Of a stretch of DNA of 38,322 nucleotides, positions 17,706 to 27,864 are shown piece by piece; positions within the stretch are counted from its first letter, which is position 1, and each line of letters opens with the position of its first letter. The translations under genes were made by a program, and so were the position numbers. Below the pieces are notes generated by a model. The model was not told where the DNA came from, searched no databases, and saw nothing but the letters and a program-made list of their open reading frames with translations. Origin of the DNA: Bartonella sp. A05 (GTDB lineage Bacteria > Pseudomonadota > Alphaproteobacteria > Rhizobiales > Rhizobiaceae); NCBI RefSeq assembly GCF_026930145.1, contig NZ_JANHOJ010000007.1:1-38322 (forward strand). Direction: 5' to 3'.

Positions 17706-18049
17706 TCTTTTTTCCCATTTTAAATTATCTTCTCAGGAAGATACTTTATTTATTCATAAGACACAGTTACTTATAAAGTATTTAGTCTTTGTATTGCTGA
17801 ATATTATTGATGCTCTAATCAATGGACTCTATAAAAGCAAGGAAAAGTATAGGCTTTTTTCAAATAAAACAAAAATGATGCTGTGTAACGAAAAATAGCA
17901 GTGTAAGACAAGCGAGTTTCATTGGAACAGAAATTAGTTTATTGCAATGATGCTTTGTTACACAGAATATGATTAATCAATTTGCACACGTGAGGTGATC
18001 ATTAATGGATTCATGTGGATGAAGAAAAACGATAGGATCACGAGGTGAG
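17706..18049. other. Leader and flank of the SAF oxidoreductase
   Basis: No gene. TATCTTC (17726-17732) and GAAGATA (17737-17743) form a perfect 7-bp hairpin with a four-base loop, 20 bases before the oxidoreductase start and just upstream of its ribosome binding site. The rest, to the metI remnant, is AT-rich and unremarkable. Confidence 0.45.
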
Positions 18050-18912
18050 TTAACGCTTCTTTTTGTCGAATTTCTGTGCAATCCAATCTTCAGACCATTG
18101 GATTATAATATTGAAAATGATTAGAAGAATAATTACTATTGTCATGATGGGGATGTTATAACGCTGGATCTATAGCGGATCGCCATATCACCCAAACCTC
18201 CACCACCTAAATATCCAGCAAGTGAAGTGGCGCTAAGAAGAGAAATAACCATGACCGTAAAGCCGGTGATTAGGCTAGGGAGCGCTTCAGAAATAAGAAC
18301 ATGCTTAATAATTTGAAGATGGTTGGCACTCATAGAACGAATAGCTTCAACTAAACCATTCTCAACAGTTTTAAAAGAGAATTCTGTAATCCGTGCATAT
18401 TTCAATAATATCCAGTGGAGATGTAAGAGCATTATCAGGATCTTTTAACTTAATTACGCCTAAAGAATGGAGGAGAAGCAAAGCTCTTCCACCATTTGAT
18501 GGGGCATTCGGAATACCGACATGTGCTCTATTCCTAAGATCTTTTAATTCTTGAATTTTACGTGAATAGATACCAATTGGAGTCATGAATGTATATCCAA
18601 TAATAGAAAGTTGGTAGTGATACTGTTTAATTTGAGTATCAAAATAAGGCGTGTGCTGAAAAGCATTCGCATCAATATCGCTCGCATTAACAGCACTGTT
18701 AAGGAGCGTGTAATCAGAAAAGAGTTCAAGATCCAAGTCGCTTTTTTAGCTTGCTCAACTGCAACGTTCCAAATAGCCGCTTCCTCTCTTTCTATGAGAC
18801 CGAGTTTAATTTTTGATTTGTCAGCTGCACTGGCAAAGAAAACGTGCAAAAAAATGCAAAGAAAGGAATAAGCCGATAACAGTGTATGTTGGGATAATTT
18901 ACTCAATGTCAT
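18050..18912 (-). pseudogene. metQ-metI: Deleted and frameshifted metQ-metI relic (methionine ABC transporter)
   Basis: The 5' part (18912 to about 18400) is MetQ, the methionine-binding lipoprotein. It has a good start with AAGGAAG, a signal peptide, then KIKLGLIEREEAAIWNVAVEQAKK. The frame then shifts at a run of six Ts (18742-18747) to continue as FSDYTLLNSAV, DIDANAFQHTPY and SIIGYTFMTPIGIYSRKI, up to ALTSPLDIIE. At about 18400 the sequence switches abruptly to the C-terminal part of MetI, the permease (ARITEFSFKTVENGLVEAIR, then SLAGYLGGGGLGDMAIRY). A one-base loss near 18175 shifts the frame, and the tail (QRYNIPIMTIVIIL, then WSEDWIAQKFDKKKR) ends at TAA 18050. The 3' half of metQ, the 5' half of metI and any metN are gone. 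It cannot encode a working transporter. Confidence 0.88.
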
Positions 18913-19414
18913 ATACGTTTAGCTTCCTTTACTTATAAAAGACATTGTAAGGGAGAATTCAATGTAAAAAGAATCAAAGCTTATAAAAGCTTAATAGAAT
19001 ATTCAATCATTTTTAGTTTAAAATTATTATTTCACTTTGCGTTGTAATCGCTTATTTTGAAAGAAATATACTTGGTTAGACAGCATTTTTACTGCAGGAT
19101 TTGGTTATATAGTTTATGCTATAATTTATATTGCCATATTTTTTATGGAACCAATAGCAATCTCAAGACTTCTTTAAGTAATAAATCGGTTGAGAGAATA
19201 ATCGCTTAGACACTGTTCTTGAAACAGTGCGCTATGAAGTGAAAGCCACCATTAATGCAATCATCTATGTATATATAGGGTGAGGGAAATAAAGAGCCAT
19301 TCTCGCAACGGGATTTTTGTGCCGACGAAGATTTACCACCATTGATTGAAACGCGGTAACTCTTTGCAAAGACAAATATTGTGTCCCTAATATTATGGAT
19401 AGGAAAAAAAGAGA
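18913..19414. other. Gene-free stretch before the SH3 protein
   Basis: CACTGTT (19211-19217) and AACAGTG (19223-19229) form a 7-bp hairpin. Two short plus-strand segments look coding-like but are out of frame with each other: LDTVLETVRYEVKATINAI near 19206-19265 and EPFSQRDFCADEDLPPLIET near 19290-19350. They may be one decayed gene that I do not recognise. The upstream part should carry the promoter of the metQ relic. Confidence 0.4.
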
Positions 19415-19978
19415 ATGTTTAAAAAGAATTTATTATCAACCACCATGATTGTGATATCTATAGTAGGAATAGGGTTGGGAATGACTGCTTCTATTGCTGC
19501 GGCTGGAACAATTGCCAATGCAGTACAGGGTAATTTGGTTTTACGCACAGGTCCAGCTATCATTTATAAATCTATAGCGATAGTTCCCGCTGGAGAAAAA
19601 GTACATATTAATATCTGCTTATCCGATAAAACTTGGTGTTTAGTTAACTATAATGGAATGACTGGTTGGGCATTTGCCCATTATTCAAATGTTAAAAATG
19701 TTCCCATAATGGTAAATTTACAAAAAGGGCAAATGAATCAGATGATTCCTTTAAAAACTGCTCTTGTACTTTCCGGCGTAAATAATAGGGATGAACGGAC
19801 GATTTTGAATCCATCACCAGAGGCGCGTGAGATATCTGTACAGCGAGTGACAGCTTATAATCCTCTGTTTCCAGATAATGTCAATTATAGAAATGTTGAA
19901 CGCAATGAAACGCGTTATCGTGTTGTGACATATCCTGTTTATCAAGATAAACAAAATTCACCATTATTTCCAGGATAA
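19415..19978 (+). CDS. Secreted bacterial SH3-domain protein
   Basis: A 187-residue protein. Residues 1-30 are a Sec signal peptide (lysines, hydrophobic core, ASIAAAG). Residues about 33-95 form a bacterial SH3 domain: NLVLRTGPAIIYKSIAIVPAG, KVHINICLSDKTWCLVNYNG and MTGWAFAHY are its core strands. The C-terminal 90 residues are Asn/Arg/Tyr-rich and without a known fold. Such domains bind cell-wall peptides or act in envelope stress. Start ATG 19415 has AGGA upstream. It is a single gene, convergent with asd (40 bases between stops). Function beyond envelope location is not known. Confidence 0.8.
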   Translation: MFKKNLLSTTMIVISIVGIGLGMTASIAAAGTIANAVQGNLVLRTGPAIIYKSIAIVPAGEKVHINICLSDKTWCLVNYNGMTGWAFAHYSNVKNVPIMVNLQKGQMNQMIPLKTALVLSGVNNRDERTILNPSPEAREISVQRVTAYNPLFPDNVNYRNVERNETRYRVVTYPVYQDKQNSPLFPG

Positions 19979-20018
19979 GTAAAAAATACGGCAGCATGAA
20001 GCATCTTTTTCTTCATAT

Positions 20019-21050
20019 TTAGGCGGCTGATTTAGGTTTAATCCAATCATTAGAAATGAGTTGTTCGGCAATTTGAATTGCATTTAATGCGGCTCCTTTT
20101 CTTAAGTTATCGGCCACAATCCAGAAAGTTAAGCCATTTTCAACTGTGATATCTTCGCGAACGCGGCTAATAAATGTATCATCTTCTCCTGTGCATTCGT
20201 AAGGGGTTATATAGCCACCATCTTCGCGTTTATCAATGAGTTGGCATCCAGGCGTATTGCGTAAGAGAGTTTGCGCTTCCTCGACACTTAGTGGTTTTTC
20301 AAATTCAACATTAACAGCTTCAGCATGACCGATAAAAACAGGGACCCGAACAGCAGTTGCCGTTAACTTGATTTTTGGATCAAGAATTTTTTTTGTTTCA
20401 GCCATCATTTTCCATTCTTCTTTTGTATAGCCATCTTCCATGAAAACGTCGATATGGGGAATGACATTAAAGGCAATACGCTTGGTAAATTTTTTTAACG
20501 AGATTGGATCTGCAACAAAAACTGCTCGTGATTGTTCAAATAATTCATCCATTCCTTCTTTTCCAGTTCCAGAAACAGATTGATAAGTGGAAACCACAAC
20601 GCGCTTAATGATTGCAGCGTCATGGAGAGGCTTTAAAGCCATAACAAGTTGAATCGTTGAACAATTAGGGTTGGCAATAATATTGCGTTTGGTAAAGCCT
20701 TTTATAGCTTCAGAATTAACTTCAGGAACAACCAAAGGAACATCGGTATTATAACGCCAAGTGGATGAGTTATCGATCACCACGCAGCCAGAAGCACCAA
20801 TTTTAGGGGCATATTCTTTGGAAATACTTCCTCCAGCCGACATGAGACATAGATCTGTATCAGAAAAGTCATATGTATCAAGTGCTTTTACTTTTAGGGT
20901 TTTATCTCCGTAAGAAACATCTTGTCCTAATGAACGTCTTGAGGCTAGGGGAACGACTTCACGAGCTGGAAAACCACGCTCTTCCAGAATTGTCAGCATT
21001 TCACGACCAACATTTCCGGTTGCACCAACAACTGCAACTTTAAAATTCAT
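20019..21050 (-). CDS. asd: Aspartate-semialdehyde dehydrogenase
   Basis: This enzyme reduces aspartyl phosphate to aspartate semialdehyde with NADPH, the branch point to lysine/diaminopimelate, threonine and methionine. The protein has 343 residues, normal for the family. The NADP-binding loop is GATGNVG (9-15), the catalytic cysteine is C130 in NPNCSTIQ, and the substrate/His region is FIGHAEAVNVEF. The start is ATG 21050 with AGGAG eight bases upstream; the frame runs upstream to 21089, but that lacks a good start. It is monocistronic. With metQ-metI broken nearby, endogenous synthesis through this pathway may matter more; that is inference. Confidence 0.97.
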   Translation of the reverse strand: MNFKVAVVGATGNVGREMLTILEERGFPAREVVPLASRRSLGQDVSYGDKTLKVKALDTYDFSDTDLCLMSAGGSISKEYAPKIGASGCVVIDNSSTWRYNTDVPLVVPEVNSEAIKGFTKRNIIANPNCSTIQLVMALKPLHDAAIIKRVVVSTYQSVSGTGKEGMDELFEQSRAVFVADPISLKKFTKRIAFNVIPHIDVFMEDGYTKEEWKMMAETKKILDPKIKLTATAVRVPVFIGHAEAVNVEFEKPLSVEEAQTLLRNTPGCQLIDKREDGGYITPYECTGEDDTFISRVREDITVENGLTFWIVADNLRKGAALNAIQIAEQLISNDWIKPKSAA

Positions 21051-21667
21051 TTTTTGCACTCCTATCCCCCTCCACTTTATAAAATCCAATATATTGCCAG
21101 CTTTTTCCCTGATCTAGATCCAGGAGAGGATGAGTTAGCCAAGGAACATAGTAATACTGTCTTTTCTTGAGTTCAATTTTATGCACATGTTGGTTATTAT
21201 GTGTAGCACCACAGATTGGTTCATTTTGCAATGCACCGCTCTTCTTGAATCGTTGAAAGATGAGAAAAACTTGAATATTTATGCCAAGCCGTATAAACAC
21301 ATCCTTGACAAAATTAAGTGTAGTGAATTCCCTGTCTTCTGTCAATTATTATGCCTTTGAATCTTTTGTATTTTGCGATGATTGCATCATTGAGCATACT
21401 GATGCAATTTTTATTTTATCGTTAGGAAAGTTAGTCACTTAGGGGTATAATAAAAATTACAGAAACCACTTTTCCAGTTTTTTGCTTTGTTAGTAAAAAA
21501 GGAAGAATGTAAATACATAGCCAAGATATATGATTCAAGAAAAGATGTGTTTGCATATTTTTCAATTACGATTTCAATTCTAATTCTATAATTAAGTCTG
21601 CATTGAATAAAAGCTTATCTAGAAAGGATCATCGTTGATGAGGAGATTTTTATAAGAGGAAAACCTA
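21051..21667. other. Gene-free stretch upstream of asd
   Basis: It holds a hairpin at 21381-21408 (ATTGCATCA / TGATGCAAT, 9-bp perfect stem, 10-base loop) followed by a T-run on the plus strand. A 101-codon minus-strand frame (21040-21345) overlaps the asd start and has no recognisable domain, so I do not call it. The asd promoter should lie here. Confidence 0.45.
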
Positions 21668-21868
21668 CTAGGATTTTTTATACTCGTTGTTTTGCAAAGG
21701 ACGAGCTTCTGAAGGAAGCATAATAGGAACGCCATCGCGAATAGGATAGGCTAATTTAGCTTTGAGTGAAATTAACTCTTGATTTTTTCGATTAAAAGAG
21801 AGCGTTCCTTTGGTCATTGGACAGATAAGTAATTCAAGTATTTTAGGATCGGTAATTGTTTTTTTCAT
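21668..21868 (-). CDS. Trm112-like zinc-ribbon protein (UPF0434/YcaR family)
   Basis: A 66-residue protein of the Trm112/YcaR family. It shows the family core [17 protein letters not shown], then [25 protein letters not shown]. Only one of the usual metal-binding cysteines remains (in LLICP), as in many alphaproteobacterial members, so metal binding is doubtful. Eukaryotic Trm112 activates methyltransferases; the bacterial role is unclear. It lies 12 bases downstream of the Lon-N-domain gene in the same transcript, a pairing common in Rhizobiales. Confidence 0.9.
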   Translation of the reverse strand: MKKTITDPKILELLICPMTKGTLSFNRKNQELISLKAKLAYPIRDGVPIMLPSEARPLQNNEYKKS

Positions 21869-21880
21869 GTCGGAAATCCA

Positions 21881-22543
21881 TTAGTTTAAGCGTAGGTGCT
21901 CTCCTGTTTGTTTCATGAGGGAACGTTCGGTTAAAGCAAGAAGAGTTTGGGCACGACTTGCAATATCTGGTGCTTCAAGAAGAGCTTGTTTTTCTGCTGG
22001 TGTAAAAGGAATAAGAGCTGAGAGAGTATTAACTAATATAGGCGTAGGTGTTTGTATTATACTGTCCCAATTATATTCTATTTCGTGTATAGTGAGGTAA
22101 TTCTCAATAATGTTTAATAAATTTTCTCGATTAATGTTTTCTGAAATGCAAGGTTCTTCAAGATCTTTTGTATTTGATTGGATGGTGGCTACTCGATAAG
22201 ATTTTTGACTCACTAATTCCTGTTCTAAGGTAAAACGGCAAATCCCCTGTAAGACGATGAGGAGACGTCCATTACCAGTTTCGTTGTAATTTGTAATGCG
22301 GCCTATGCAGCCCGTTTTATAGAGTTGCGTAGATAGGCAGTCTGTATCTGATGAAAGTGGCTGGATAATACCTAAGAGACGATTGGACATCATAATGTCT
22401 TCAACCATTTCAAGAGCAGTTGGTTCAAAAATGTTGAGTGATAAAAAGCCACCAGGTAGTAATAATGCACCTTCTAAAGGGAAAAGAGCAATCTGCTTTG
22501 GTAGATCATTTTCACAATTATAGTGGATATTACCGGCTTTCAT
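21881..22543 (-). CDS. Lon N-terminal (LAN/PUA-like) domain protein
   Basis: A 220-residue stand-alone Lon substrate-binding domain without ATPase or protease parts. It begins with the typical LPKQIALFPLEGALLLPGG and LSLNIFEPTALEMVEDIMMSN, continues with LLGIIQPL and GCIGRITNYNETGNGRLLIVLQG, and ends in a helical region (LSALIPFTPAEKQALLEAPD, then RAQTLLALTER) normal for this family. The role is unknown; possibly an adaptor in proteostasis. It is first in a two-gene operon with the Trm112-like gene. ATG 22543 has AAGG a little far upstream (about 12 bases). Confidence 0.9.
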   Translation of the reverse strand: MKAGNIHYNCENDLPKQIALFPLEGALLLPGGFLSLNIFEPTALEMVEDIMMSNRLLGIIQPLSSDTDCLSTQLYKTGCIGRITNYNETGNGRLLIVLQGICRFTLEQELVSQKSYRVATIQSNTKDLEEPCISENINRENLLNIIENYLTIHEIEYNWDSIIQTPTPILVNTLSALIPFTPAEKQALLEAPDIASRAQTLLALTERSLMKQTGEHLRLN

Positions 22544-23149
22544 GAGTGTTTTGTAACCTTTATTCGATGAGGTTTGGTATGCACAATGGCCATAGTTTAT
22601 GATATCATTTGGTTCGAAGAAAGACTATATCGTGATAGGCTAAATCACATTTATAGGATTATATTTTCTTAATAATGGGCAAAGTAGCAACAATATATCA
22701 CGTTTAATTATAGAGAAAGGCAAAGCTTCCTGCAACAGTATGGGTTGCATCAGGAAGGATTTAAGAAATATGAGGTGCATGTAAAGATAGCTTAGAATGA
22801 TGTTTTTGAGAGAAAATGGTTATGAGAAGTTATTGCAGAATATAGCATTGATTCTTTTCTGATGGTTTTTGGAGGTGTTTATACTGATTAGTCAGAATAT
22901 TTTATTGTCAGAACATAATGTCAGGCTCTGTGATTTCGGTTGGATAGTGCATAGCAAGATAAGGCATTTTGAATTGTGTTCAAAGAAAGTTTTTTATTTG
23001 CGATATTTTATAATAATCAAAAATGTCAACATCAAGCATATCAAATTAAAATTAGGGTATAACAATTAATTTGCTAATGACAGTGTAAGGCATATAGGTT
23101 ATAGATTCCGATATGTCGGAAAGAGCGCTTTTGTTTCTTTCATTCTTTT
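22544..23149. other. Gene-free stretch upstream of the gcv riboswitch
   Basis: It contains a bulged hairpin at 22726-22757 (CTTCCTG, CAAC / GTTG, CAGGAAG with a 3-base bulge) of unknown role; no U-tract follows. A 66-codon TTG frame at 22869 is not convincing. The gcv promoter is expected in the last 100 bases. Confidence 0.4.
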
Positions 23150-23335
23150 GCGGGAGAGTGCAGATTGCAAACTTTCGCATTTGCCGCCGAAGGGGAAAAC
23201 AGCCCATAATCTCTCAGGCTTTCAGGACCGTAAAAGAAGAAAGGCAGATCTGGAAAGTCGGGGGGATCCCCGCACCGAAGGTGTAAGCGAAAATGTTTTT
23301 CGTGAGTCTCTCAGGTTTTTTGACAGAGGGGTGTA
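23150..23335 (+). promoter_or_regulatory. Tandem glycine riboswitch
   Basis: Two aptamers in series in the leader of gcvTHP. Aptamer 1 has GGGAGAG (23152-23158), GCCGAAGG (23186-23193), CTCTCAGG (23211-23218) and GGACCG (23225-23230). Aptamer 2 follows after a short linker, with ACCGAAGG (23274-23281), CTCTCAGG (23308-23315) and GACAGAGGGG (23322-23331). These are the conserved glycine-binding cores. Glycine binding normally turns on the cleavage genes. The gcvT start is 45 bases further on. No clear terminator hairpin is visible, so control of translation is more likely. Confidence 0.95.
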
Positions 23336-23380
23336 GAAACTGCTACATCGTGTAGTGGTTAGCATGACTTTGGAGAAATT

Positions 23381-24502
23381 ATGGGCACACACGCACAGGA
23401 CTTTGAAACACCTTCCTTAAAAACACTTCCATTGCATGAATTCCATGAAAAAGCAGGAGCAAAATTTGGTTCTTTTGCGGGTTGGATGATGCCTTTAACT
23501 TATCCTCTTGGAGTTTTGAAAGAGCATCTTCATACGCGTGCTCATGTTGGTCTTTTTGATATTTCTCATATGAAATTGATAGCTGTTGAAGGGCCACAAG
23601 CAGCTGAATTTTTATCCTATGCTCTTCCTATAGATGCAGCACTTTTGAAAGAAGGTCAATCACGATATAATTATTTGCTTAATGAGCAGGCAGGCATTCT
23701 TGATGACCTTATTGTTACCCGTTTGGGAGAGTGTCGTTTTATGGTGGTTGCTAATGCAGGTAATGCACAAGCTGATCTTGCTGAGCTTGAAAAACGTGCC
23801 ACTCGCTTTCGTTGTCAAATTACTGCACTTGATAGAGTATTGCTTGCTCTCCAAGGACCGCAAGCTGCTGCTGTTGTGGTTGATGCAGGTTTGCCTGGAA
23901 ATGAATTATTTTTTATGCAGGGATTTGAACCGCAACAAGATTGGTTTGTGACACGTTCTGGTTATACAGGGGAAGACGGTTTTGAAATTGCTCTTCCTGC
24001 AAATCAGGCTGGCTTATTGGTTGAAAAATTGCTCAGTGATTCTCGTGTTGAATGGGTTGGTCTTGCTGCAAGAGATAGTCTTCGTTTAGAAGCAGGATTG
24101 TGTCTACATGGCAACGATATCACACCTGATATTACACCTATTGAAGCTGCCTTAACATGGGCTGTTTCTAAAAATGTTCGAGAAAAAGCTCAGTTTTATG
24201 GGGCAGAAGCTTTTCTTGCGGCATTTCAGCAAGGGCCATCTCGTTGTCGCGTTGGTTTAAAGCCGCAAACCCGCCAACCGATACGCGCAGGTGCAGTGCT
24301 TTTAGACGATCAAGATAATCCGATTGGAGTGGTAACATCGGGTAGCTTTGGTCCTTCTTTTAATGGTCCTGTAGCAATGGGTTATGTTCCTGTTGATTAT
24401 ACAGCTATAGGAACAGAAATTTTTACGGAATTACGTGGTAAAAAGATTACGCTGTCCGTTCATCCACTCCCTTTTGTTGAACAACGTTATTTTAAAGGAT
24501 AA
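23381..24502 (+). CDS. gcvT: Glycine cleavage system T protein (aminomethyltransferase)
   Basis: This enzyme transfers the methylene group from the aminomethyl-lipoyl arm of H protein to tetrahydrofolate and releases ammonia. The protein has 373 residues. Family landmarks are FAGWMMPLTYPLGVLKEH, HVGLFDISHM, NYLLNEQAGILDDLIVTRLG (with the conserved acidic residues), TRSGYTGEDGFEI, GLAARDSLRLEAGLCLHG and GVVTSGSFGPS. Start ATG 23381 follows GGAG by six bases. It is first in the gcvTHP operon, under the glycine riboswitch, with six bases to gcvH. Confidence 0.97.
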   Translation: MGTHAQDFETPSLKTLPLHEFHEKAGAKFGSFAGWMMPLTYPLGVLKEHLHTRAHVGLFDISHMKLIAVEGPQAAEFLSYALPIDAALLKEGQSRYNYLLNEQAGILDDLIVTRLGECRFMVVANAGNAQADLAELEKRATRFRCQITALDRVLLALQGPQAAAVVVDAGLPGNELFFMQGFEPQQDWFVTRSGYTGEDGFEIALPANQAGLLVEKLLSDSRVEWVGLAARDSLRLEAGLCLHGNDITPDITPIEAALTWAVSKNVREKAQFYGAEAFLAAFQQGPSRCRVGLKPQTRQPIRAGAVLLDDQDNPIGVVTSGSFGPSFNGPVAMGYVPVDYTAIGTEIFTELRGKKITLSVHPLPFVEQRYFKG

Positions 24503-24508
24503 TTTTCT

Positions 24509-24877
24509 ATGTCTAAAATTTATTTTACGCAAGATCATGAATGGCTCAGCATTGAAGGACAGGTGGTCACAGTTGGTATTACGCATTATGCTCAGGAGCA
24601 ATTAGGGGATTTGGTTTTTGTTGATTTGCCACAGACAGGAACGTTCCTTTCTAAAGGAGATTCTGCTGCTGTTGTGGAATCTGTTAAAGCCGCTTCGGAT
24701 GTTTATGCACCTATTGATGGCGAAGTTATTGCAGTCAATGAGGCATTGGCAGATGATCCCGCATTGGTGAACCAGAAAGCCGAAAATGAAGGCTGGTTAT
24801 GGAAAATGAAACTACAAGATGAAACGCAACTCGATGGGTTGCTCGATGAGTCTGCTTATAAGGCGCTGATTGGATAA
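24509..24877 (+). CDS. gcvH: Glycine cleavage system H protein
   Basis: The 122-residue lipoyl carrier shuttles the aminomethyl intermediate between P, T and L proteins. The lipoylation site is K60 in [10 protein letters not shown], within the biotinyl-lipoyl fold ([30 protein letters not shown]). AAAGGAT precedes the ATG, and the gene sits six bases after gcvT and five before gcvP. Length and sequence are normal. Confidence 0.98.
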   Translation: MSKIYFTQDHEWLSIEGQVVTVGITHYAQEQLGDLVFVDLPQTGTFLSKGDSAAVVESVKAASDVYAPIDGEVIAVNEALADDPALVNQKAENEGWLWKMKLQDETQLDGLLDESAYKALIG

Positions 24878-24882
24878 GTGTC

Positions 24883-27678
24883 ATGCAAGAACGTCGTTTT
24901 TTTTCTCGGCATATTGGGCTTCGGCCTGATGAAATGCAAAAAATGTTAGGTGCTTTAGCACTTGATTCAATAGAAACATTAATCTCTCAGGCTGTTCCCC
25001 AGTCTATTCATTTGAAGCGCCAACTTAACTTACCAAAGGCAGCAAGTGAAGGGCAAGCCTTGGAAGAATTATCTGAAATGATGGGACGCAATCATTTGCA
25101 TAAAAGTTTTATTGGGCAAGGCTATCATGGAACATGTGTACCACCCGTTATCTTACGTAATCTTTTTGAAAATCCGGCATGGTATACTGCTTACACACCT
25201 TATCAGGCAGAGATTAGCCAAGGCCGTTTGGAGCTTTTGTTTTATTTTCAGACATTGGTTAGTGAACTGACTGGTTTGCCTGTTGCCGCTGCATCACTTC
25301 TTGATGAAGCTACAGCTTTGGCCGAAGCTAATGCGGTGGCTGTACGTTTTGCACGTGAGAAAAAAACAAAAATTTTGATTCAGAGCCTTTTACATCCTCA
25401 AATTTTGAGTGTTGCGCAAACGCGTGCTGAAACACAAGGCTTTCAAATCAGAGAGAATGATAAAATTTGTTCTGATACAGCTGCTGTTATTTTATCTTGG
25501 CCAGATACAAAAGGATGCTTTAATGATTACAGTGAAGTGATTAAAGAGGCAAAGGCAAAGGGAGCGCTGGTGATTGTTGTTGCAGATCCTTTGGCACTCA
25601 CTCTTATGGAGCCACCTGCAAAATGGGGTGCTGATATCGTTGTCGGTTCTATGCAGCGTTATGGTGTTCCGATGGGGTTTGGTGGCCCTCACGCGGGTTA
25701 TCTTGCAGTAAGTTCTGCTTTAACGCGCTTGATTCCGGGGCGGATTGTTGGCCAATCAATCGATACAAAAGGACGTGTGGGCTTTCGTTTGGCATTGCAA
25801 ACGCGTGAGCAACATATTCGGCGAGATAAGGCAACATCGAATATTTGCACGGCGCAGGCTTTGTTAGCAAATATGGCTACAGCCTATGCTATTTGGCATG
25901 GACCGCAAGGTTTACAAGCTATAGCAAGGCGGATTCACCATTTAGCGTGCCGCTTCACTGATGGTTTAGAAGCAGCAGGTGTCTGCCTTGAAGGTAAACA
26001 TTTTTTTGATTGTGTCAGCATATTTGTTGAAGGGAAAGCACAAGAGATTGCAACTCAAGCGAAAATGGGGGGGCGTCTTGTTCGTGTTCTTGATGATGAT
26101 AGGGTTGCAATCAATTTTGATGAGTTATCAACAGAAGAAGATGCTTATGCTTTGGCGCAGCTTTTTGGTGCACAATTGGCTGATCAGGCGATACCACGGC
26201 TTTTGGGTGGAGAGCGTGATGCTGCTTTTCTTTCGCAGCCATTTTTTCATGCAGTTCATTCAGAAACAGATATGATGCGCTTTTTACGCCGCTTGTCGGA
26301 TAAAGATTTAGCACTAGATCGGGCTATGATCCCGCTAGGATCTTGTACAATGAAGCTCAATGCTGCTGCTGAATTGATGCCTGTGAGTTGGCCTATGGTG
26401 GCCAATATACATCCTTTTGCTCCTAAAGGGGATACGGTAGGCTATCAAGAAATGATCGACCAGTTGAATGTGTGGTTGTGTGAAATTACAGGATTTGCTC
26501 AAGTTTCTTTCCAGCCGAATTCTGGTGCTCAAGGTGAATATGCTGGGCTTTTGGCTATTCGTCGATATCACCAATCGCGTGGGGAGCATCAGCGTAATAT
26601 TTGTCTTATTCCTGCATCAGCGCATGGTACCAATCCCGCTTCAGCGCATATGGCTGGGATGGAAGTTGTTGTTGTTAAATGTTTAAGCGATGGCGATGTC
26701 GATATTGATGACCTTAAAGCAAAAGCACAATTGCATAAGGATCATTTAGCGGCTTTAATGATTACCTATCCTTCAACACATGGCGTTTATGAAGAAAGCA
26801 TTAAAGATATTTGTGCTATTATCCATGAAAATGGTGGGCAGGTCTATTTTGATGGAGCTAATTTAAATGCGCTTGTAGGGCTTGCACGTCCGGCGGATAT
26901 TGGAGCAGATGTTTGTCATATGAACTTGCACAAAACATTTGCAATTCCCCATGGGGGGGGTGGTCCTGGTGTCGGTCCGATTGGTGTGGGAGTGCATTTA
27001 AAGTCATTTTTACCGGGGCATGAACAAGATAATACAACACATGCAGTTTCGGCTGCTCCCTATGGAAGTGCTTCTATTCTTGTCATTACGTGGATGTATA
27101 TTCGGATGATGGGAGCTGATGGCTTGAAATGCGCAACGCAGACGGCAATATTAAATGCTAATTATATTGCTGCGCGTCTTTCGCAGGCTTATTCTATTTT
27201 GTATCGAGGTAAGCATGGACGTGTTGCTCATGAATGTATTGTGGATACACGTTTGCTGAAGGAGCAATATGGGGTCAGTGTTGATGATATTGCCAAGCGT
27301 TTAATTGACTATGGTTTTCATGCGCCGACAATGTCATTTCCTGTTCCAGGAACTTTGATGATTGAGCCAACGGAATCAGAGCCAAAATCAGAGATTGATC
27401 GTTTTTGCGATGCTTTACTGTCTATAGCTGAAGAAGCGAAAAAAATTGATGCGGGTGTTTGGCCAAAAGATGATAATCCTTTAGTGAATGCGCCGCATAC
27501 ATTGGCAGATACTTTGGATGATGATTGGAATCGAGCTTATTCGCGACAAGAGGCTGCTTTCCCCAGTCGCTATCTTGATCCAGCGAGTAAATATTGGCCA
27601 CCTGTTTCGCGTATTGATAATGTTTCTGGTGACAGATTGTTGATTTGTTCTTGTCCACCATTGGTTGATTCATATTGA
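24883..27678 (+). CDS. gcvP: Glycine dehydrogenase (decarboxylating), P protein
   Basis: A single-chain P protein of 931 residues (both halves fused, as in most proteobacteria). With PLP it decarboxylates glycine and loads the aminomethyl group onto H protein. The N-terminal half shows the [21 protein letters not shown] and GGPHAGYLA motifs. The C-terminal half has [10 protein letters not shown], the Gly-rich [12 protein letters not shown] and the PLP lysine K684 in [12 protein letters not shown]. Translation is probably coupled to gcvH because only a weak ribosome binding site is visible. A strong terminator follows 15 bases after the stop. Confidence 0.98.
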   Translation: MQERRFFSRHIGLRPDEMQKMLGALALDSIETLISQAVPQSIHLKRQLNLPKAASEGQALEELSEMMGRNHLHKSFIGQGYHGTCVPPVILRNLFENPAWYTAYTPYQAEISQGRLELLFYFQTLVSELTGLPVAAASLLDEATALAEANAVAVRFAREKKTKILIQSLLHPQILSVAQTRAETQGFQIRENDKICSDTAAVILSWPDTKGCFNDYSEVIKEAKAKGALVIVVADPLALTLMEPPAKWGADIVVGSMQRYGVPMGFGGPHAGYLAVSSALTRLIPGRIVGQSIDTKGRVGFRLALQTREQHIRRDKATSNICTAQALLANMATAYAIWHGPQGLQAIARRIHHLACRFTDGLEAAGVCLEGKHFFDCVSIFVEGKAQEIATQAKMGGRLVRVLDDDRVAINFDELSTEEDAYALAQLFGAQLADQAIPRLLGGERDAAFLSQPFFHAVHSETDMMRFLRRLSDKDLALDRAMIPLGSCTMKLNAAAELMPVSWPMVANIHPFAPKGDTVGYQEMIDQLNVWLCEITGFAQVSFQPNSGAQGEYAGLLAIRRYHQSRGEHQRNICLIPASAHGTNPASAHMAGMEVVVVKCLSDGDVDIDDLKAKAQLHKDHLAALMITYPSTHGVYEESIKDICAIIHENGGQVYFDGANLNALVGLARPADIGADVCHMNLHKTFAIPHGGGGPGVGPIGVGVHLKSFLPGHEQDNTTHAVSAAPYGSASILVITWMYIRMMGADGLKCATQTAILNANYIAARLSQAYSILYRGKHGRVAHECIVDTRLLKEQYGVSVDDIAKRLIDYGFHAPTMSFPVPGTLMIEPTESEPKSEIDRFCDALLSIAEEAKKIDAGVWPKDDNPLVNAPHTLADTLDDDWNRAYSRQEAAFPSRYLDPASKYWPPVSRIDNVSGDRLLICSCPPLVDSY

Positions 27679-27693
27679 GATTTATTCATGGAA

Positions 27694-27722
27694 AAAAGCC
27701 TGCACATTTTGTGTGGGCTTTT
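27694..27722 (+). terminator. Rho-independent terminator of gcvTHP
   Basis: A 13-bp stem (AAAAGCCTGCACA / TGTGTGGGCTTTT, two G-U pairs) with a TTT loop and a closing T-run, 15 bases after the gcvP stop. Confidence 0.88.
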
Positions 27723-27823
27723 GAAATCATTTGTTTATAAAGTAATATCAAGCTTGGTTAAGTTTACGTCTGGTTTTGTTCCTACGATATTGTTAGTGGA
27801 AGGATTATTTCTCATCGTTTTTA

Positions 27824-27864
27824 TAGCTTAAAGTATTTTTTAGGTAGCTTGAAGTATTTTTTAG
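27824..27864. repeat. Short tandem repeat, two 21-bp units
   Basis: Two copies of a 20-base unit differing at one position (TTA against TTG), separated by one G. It is non-coding and probably local slippage. Confidence 0.7.

Noticed and set aside
21040-21345. 101-codon minus-strand frame
   Set aside because: It overlaps the asd start, has no recognisable domain, and its start lacks a ribosome binding site.
22869-23069. 66-codon plus-strand TTG frame
   Set aside because: Rare start, AT-driven composition, no similarity; it sits just upstream of the riboswitch.
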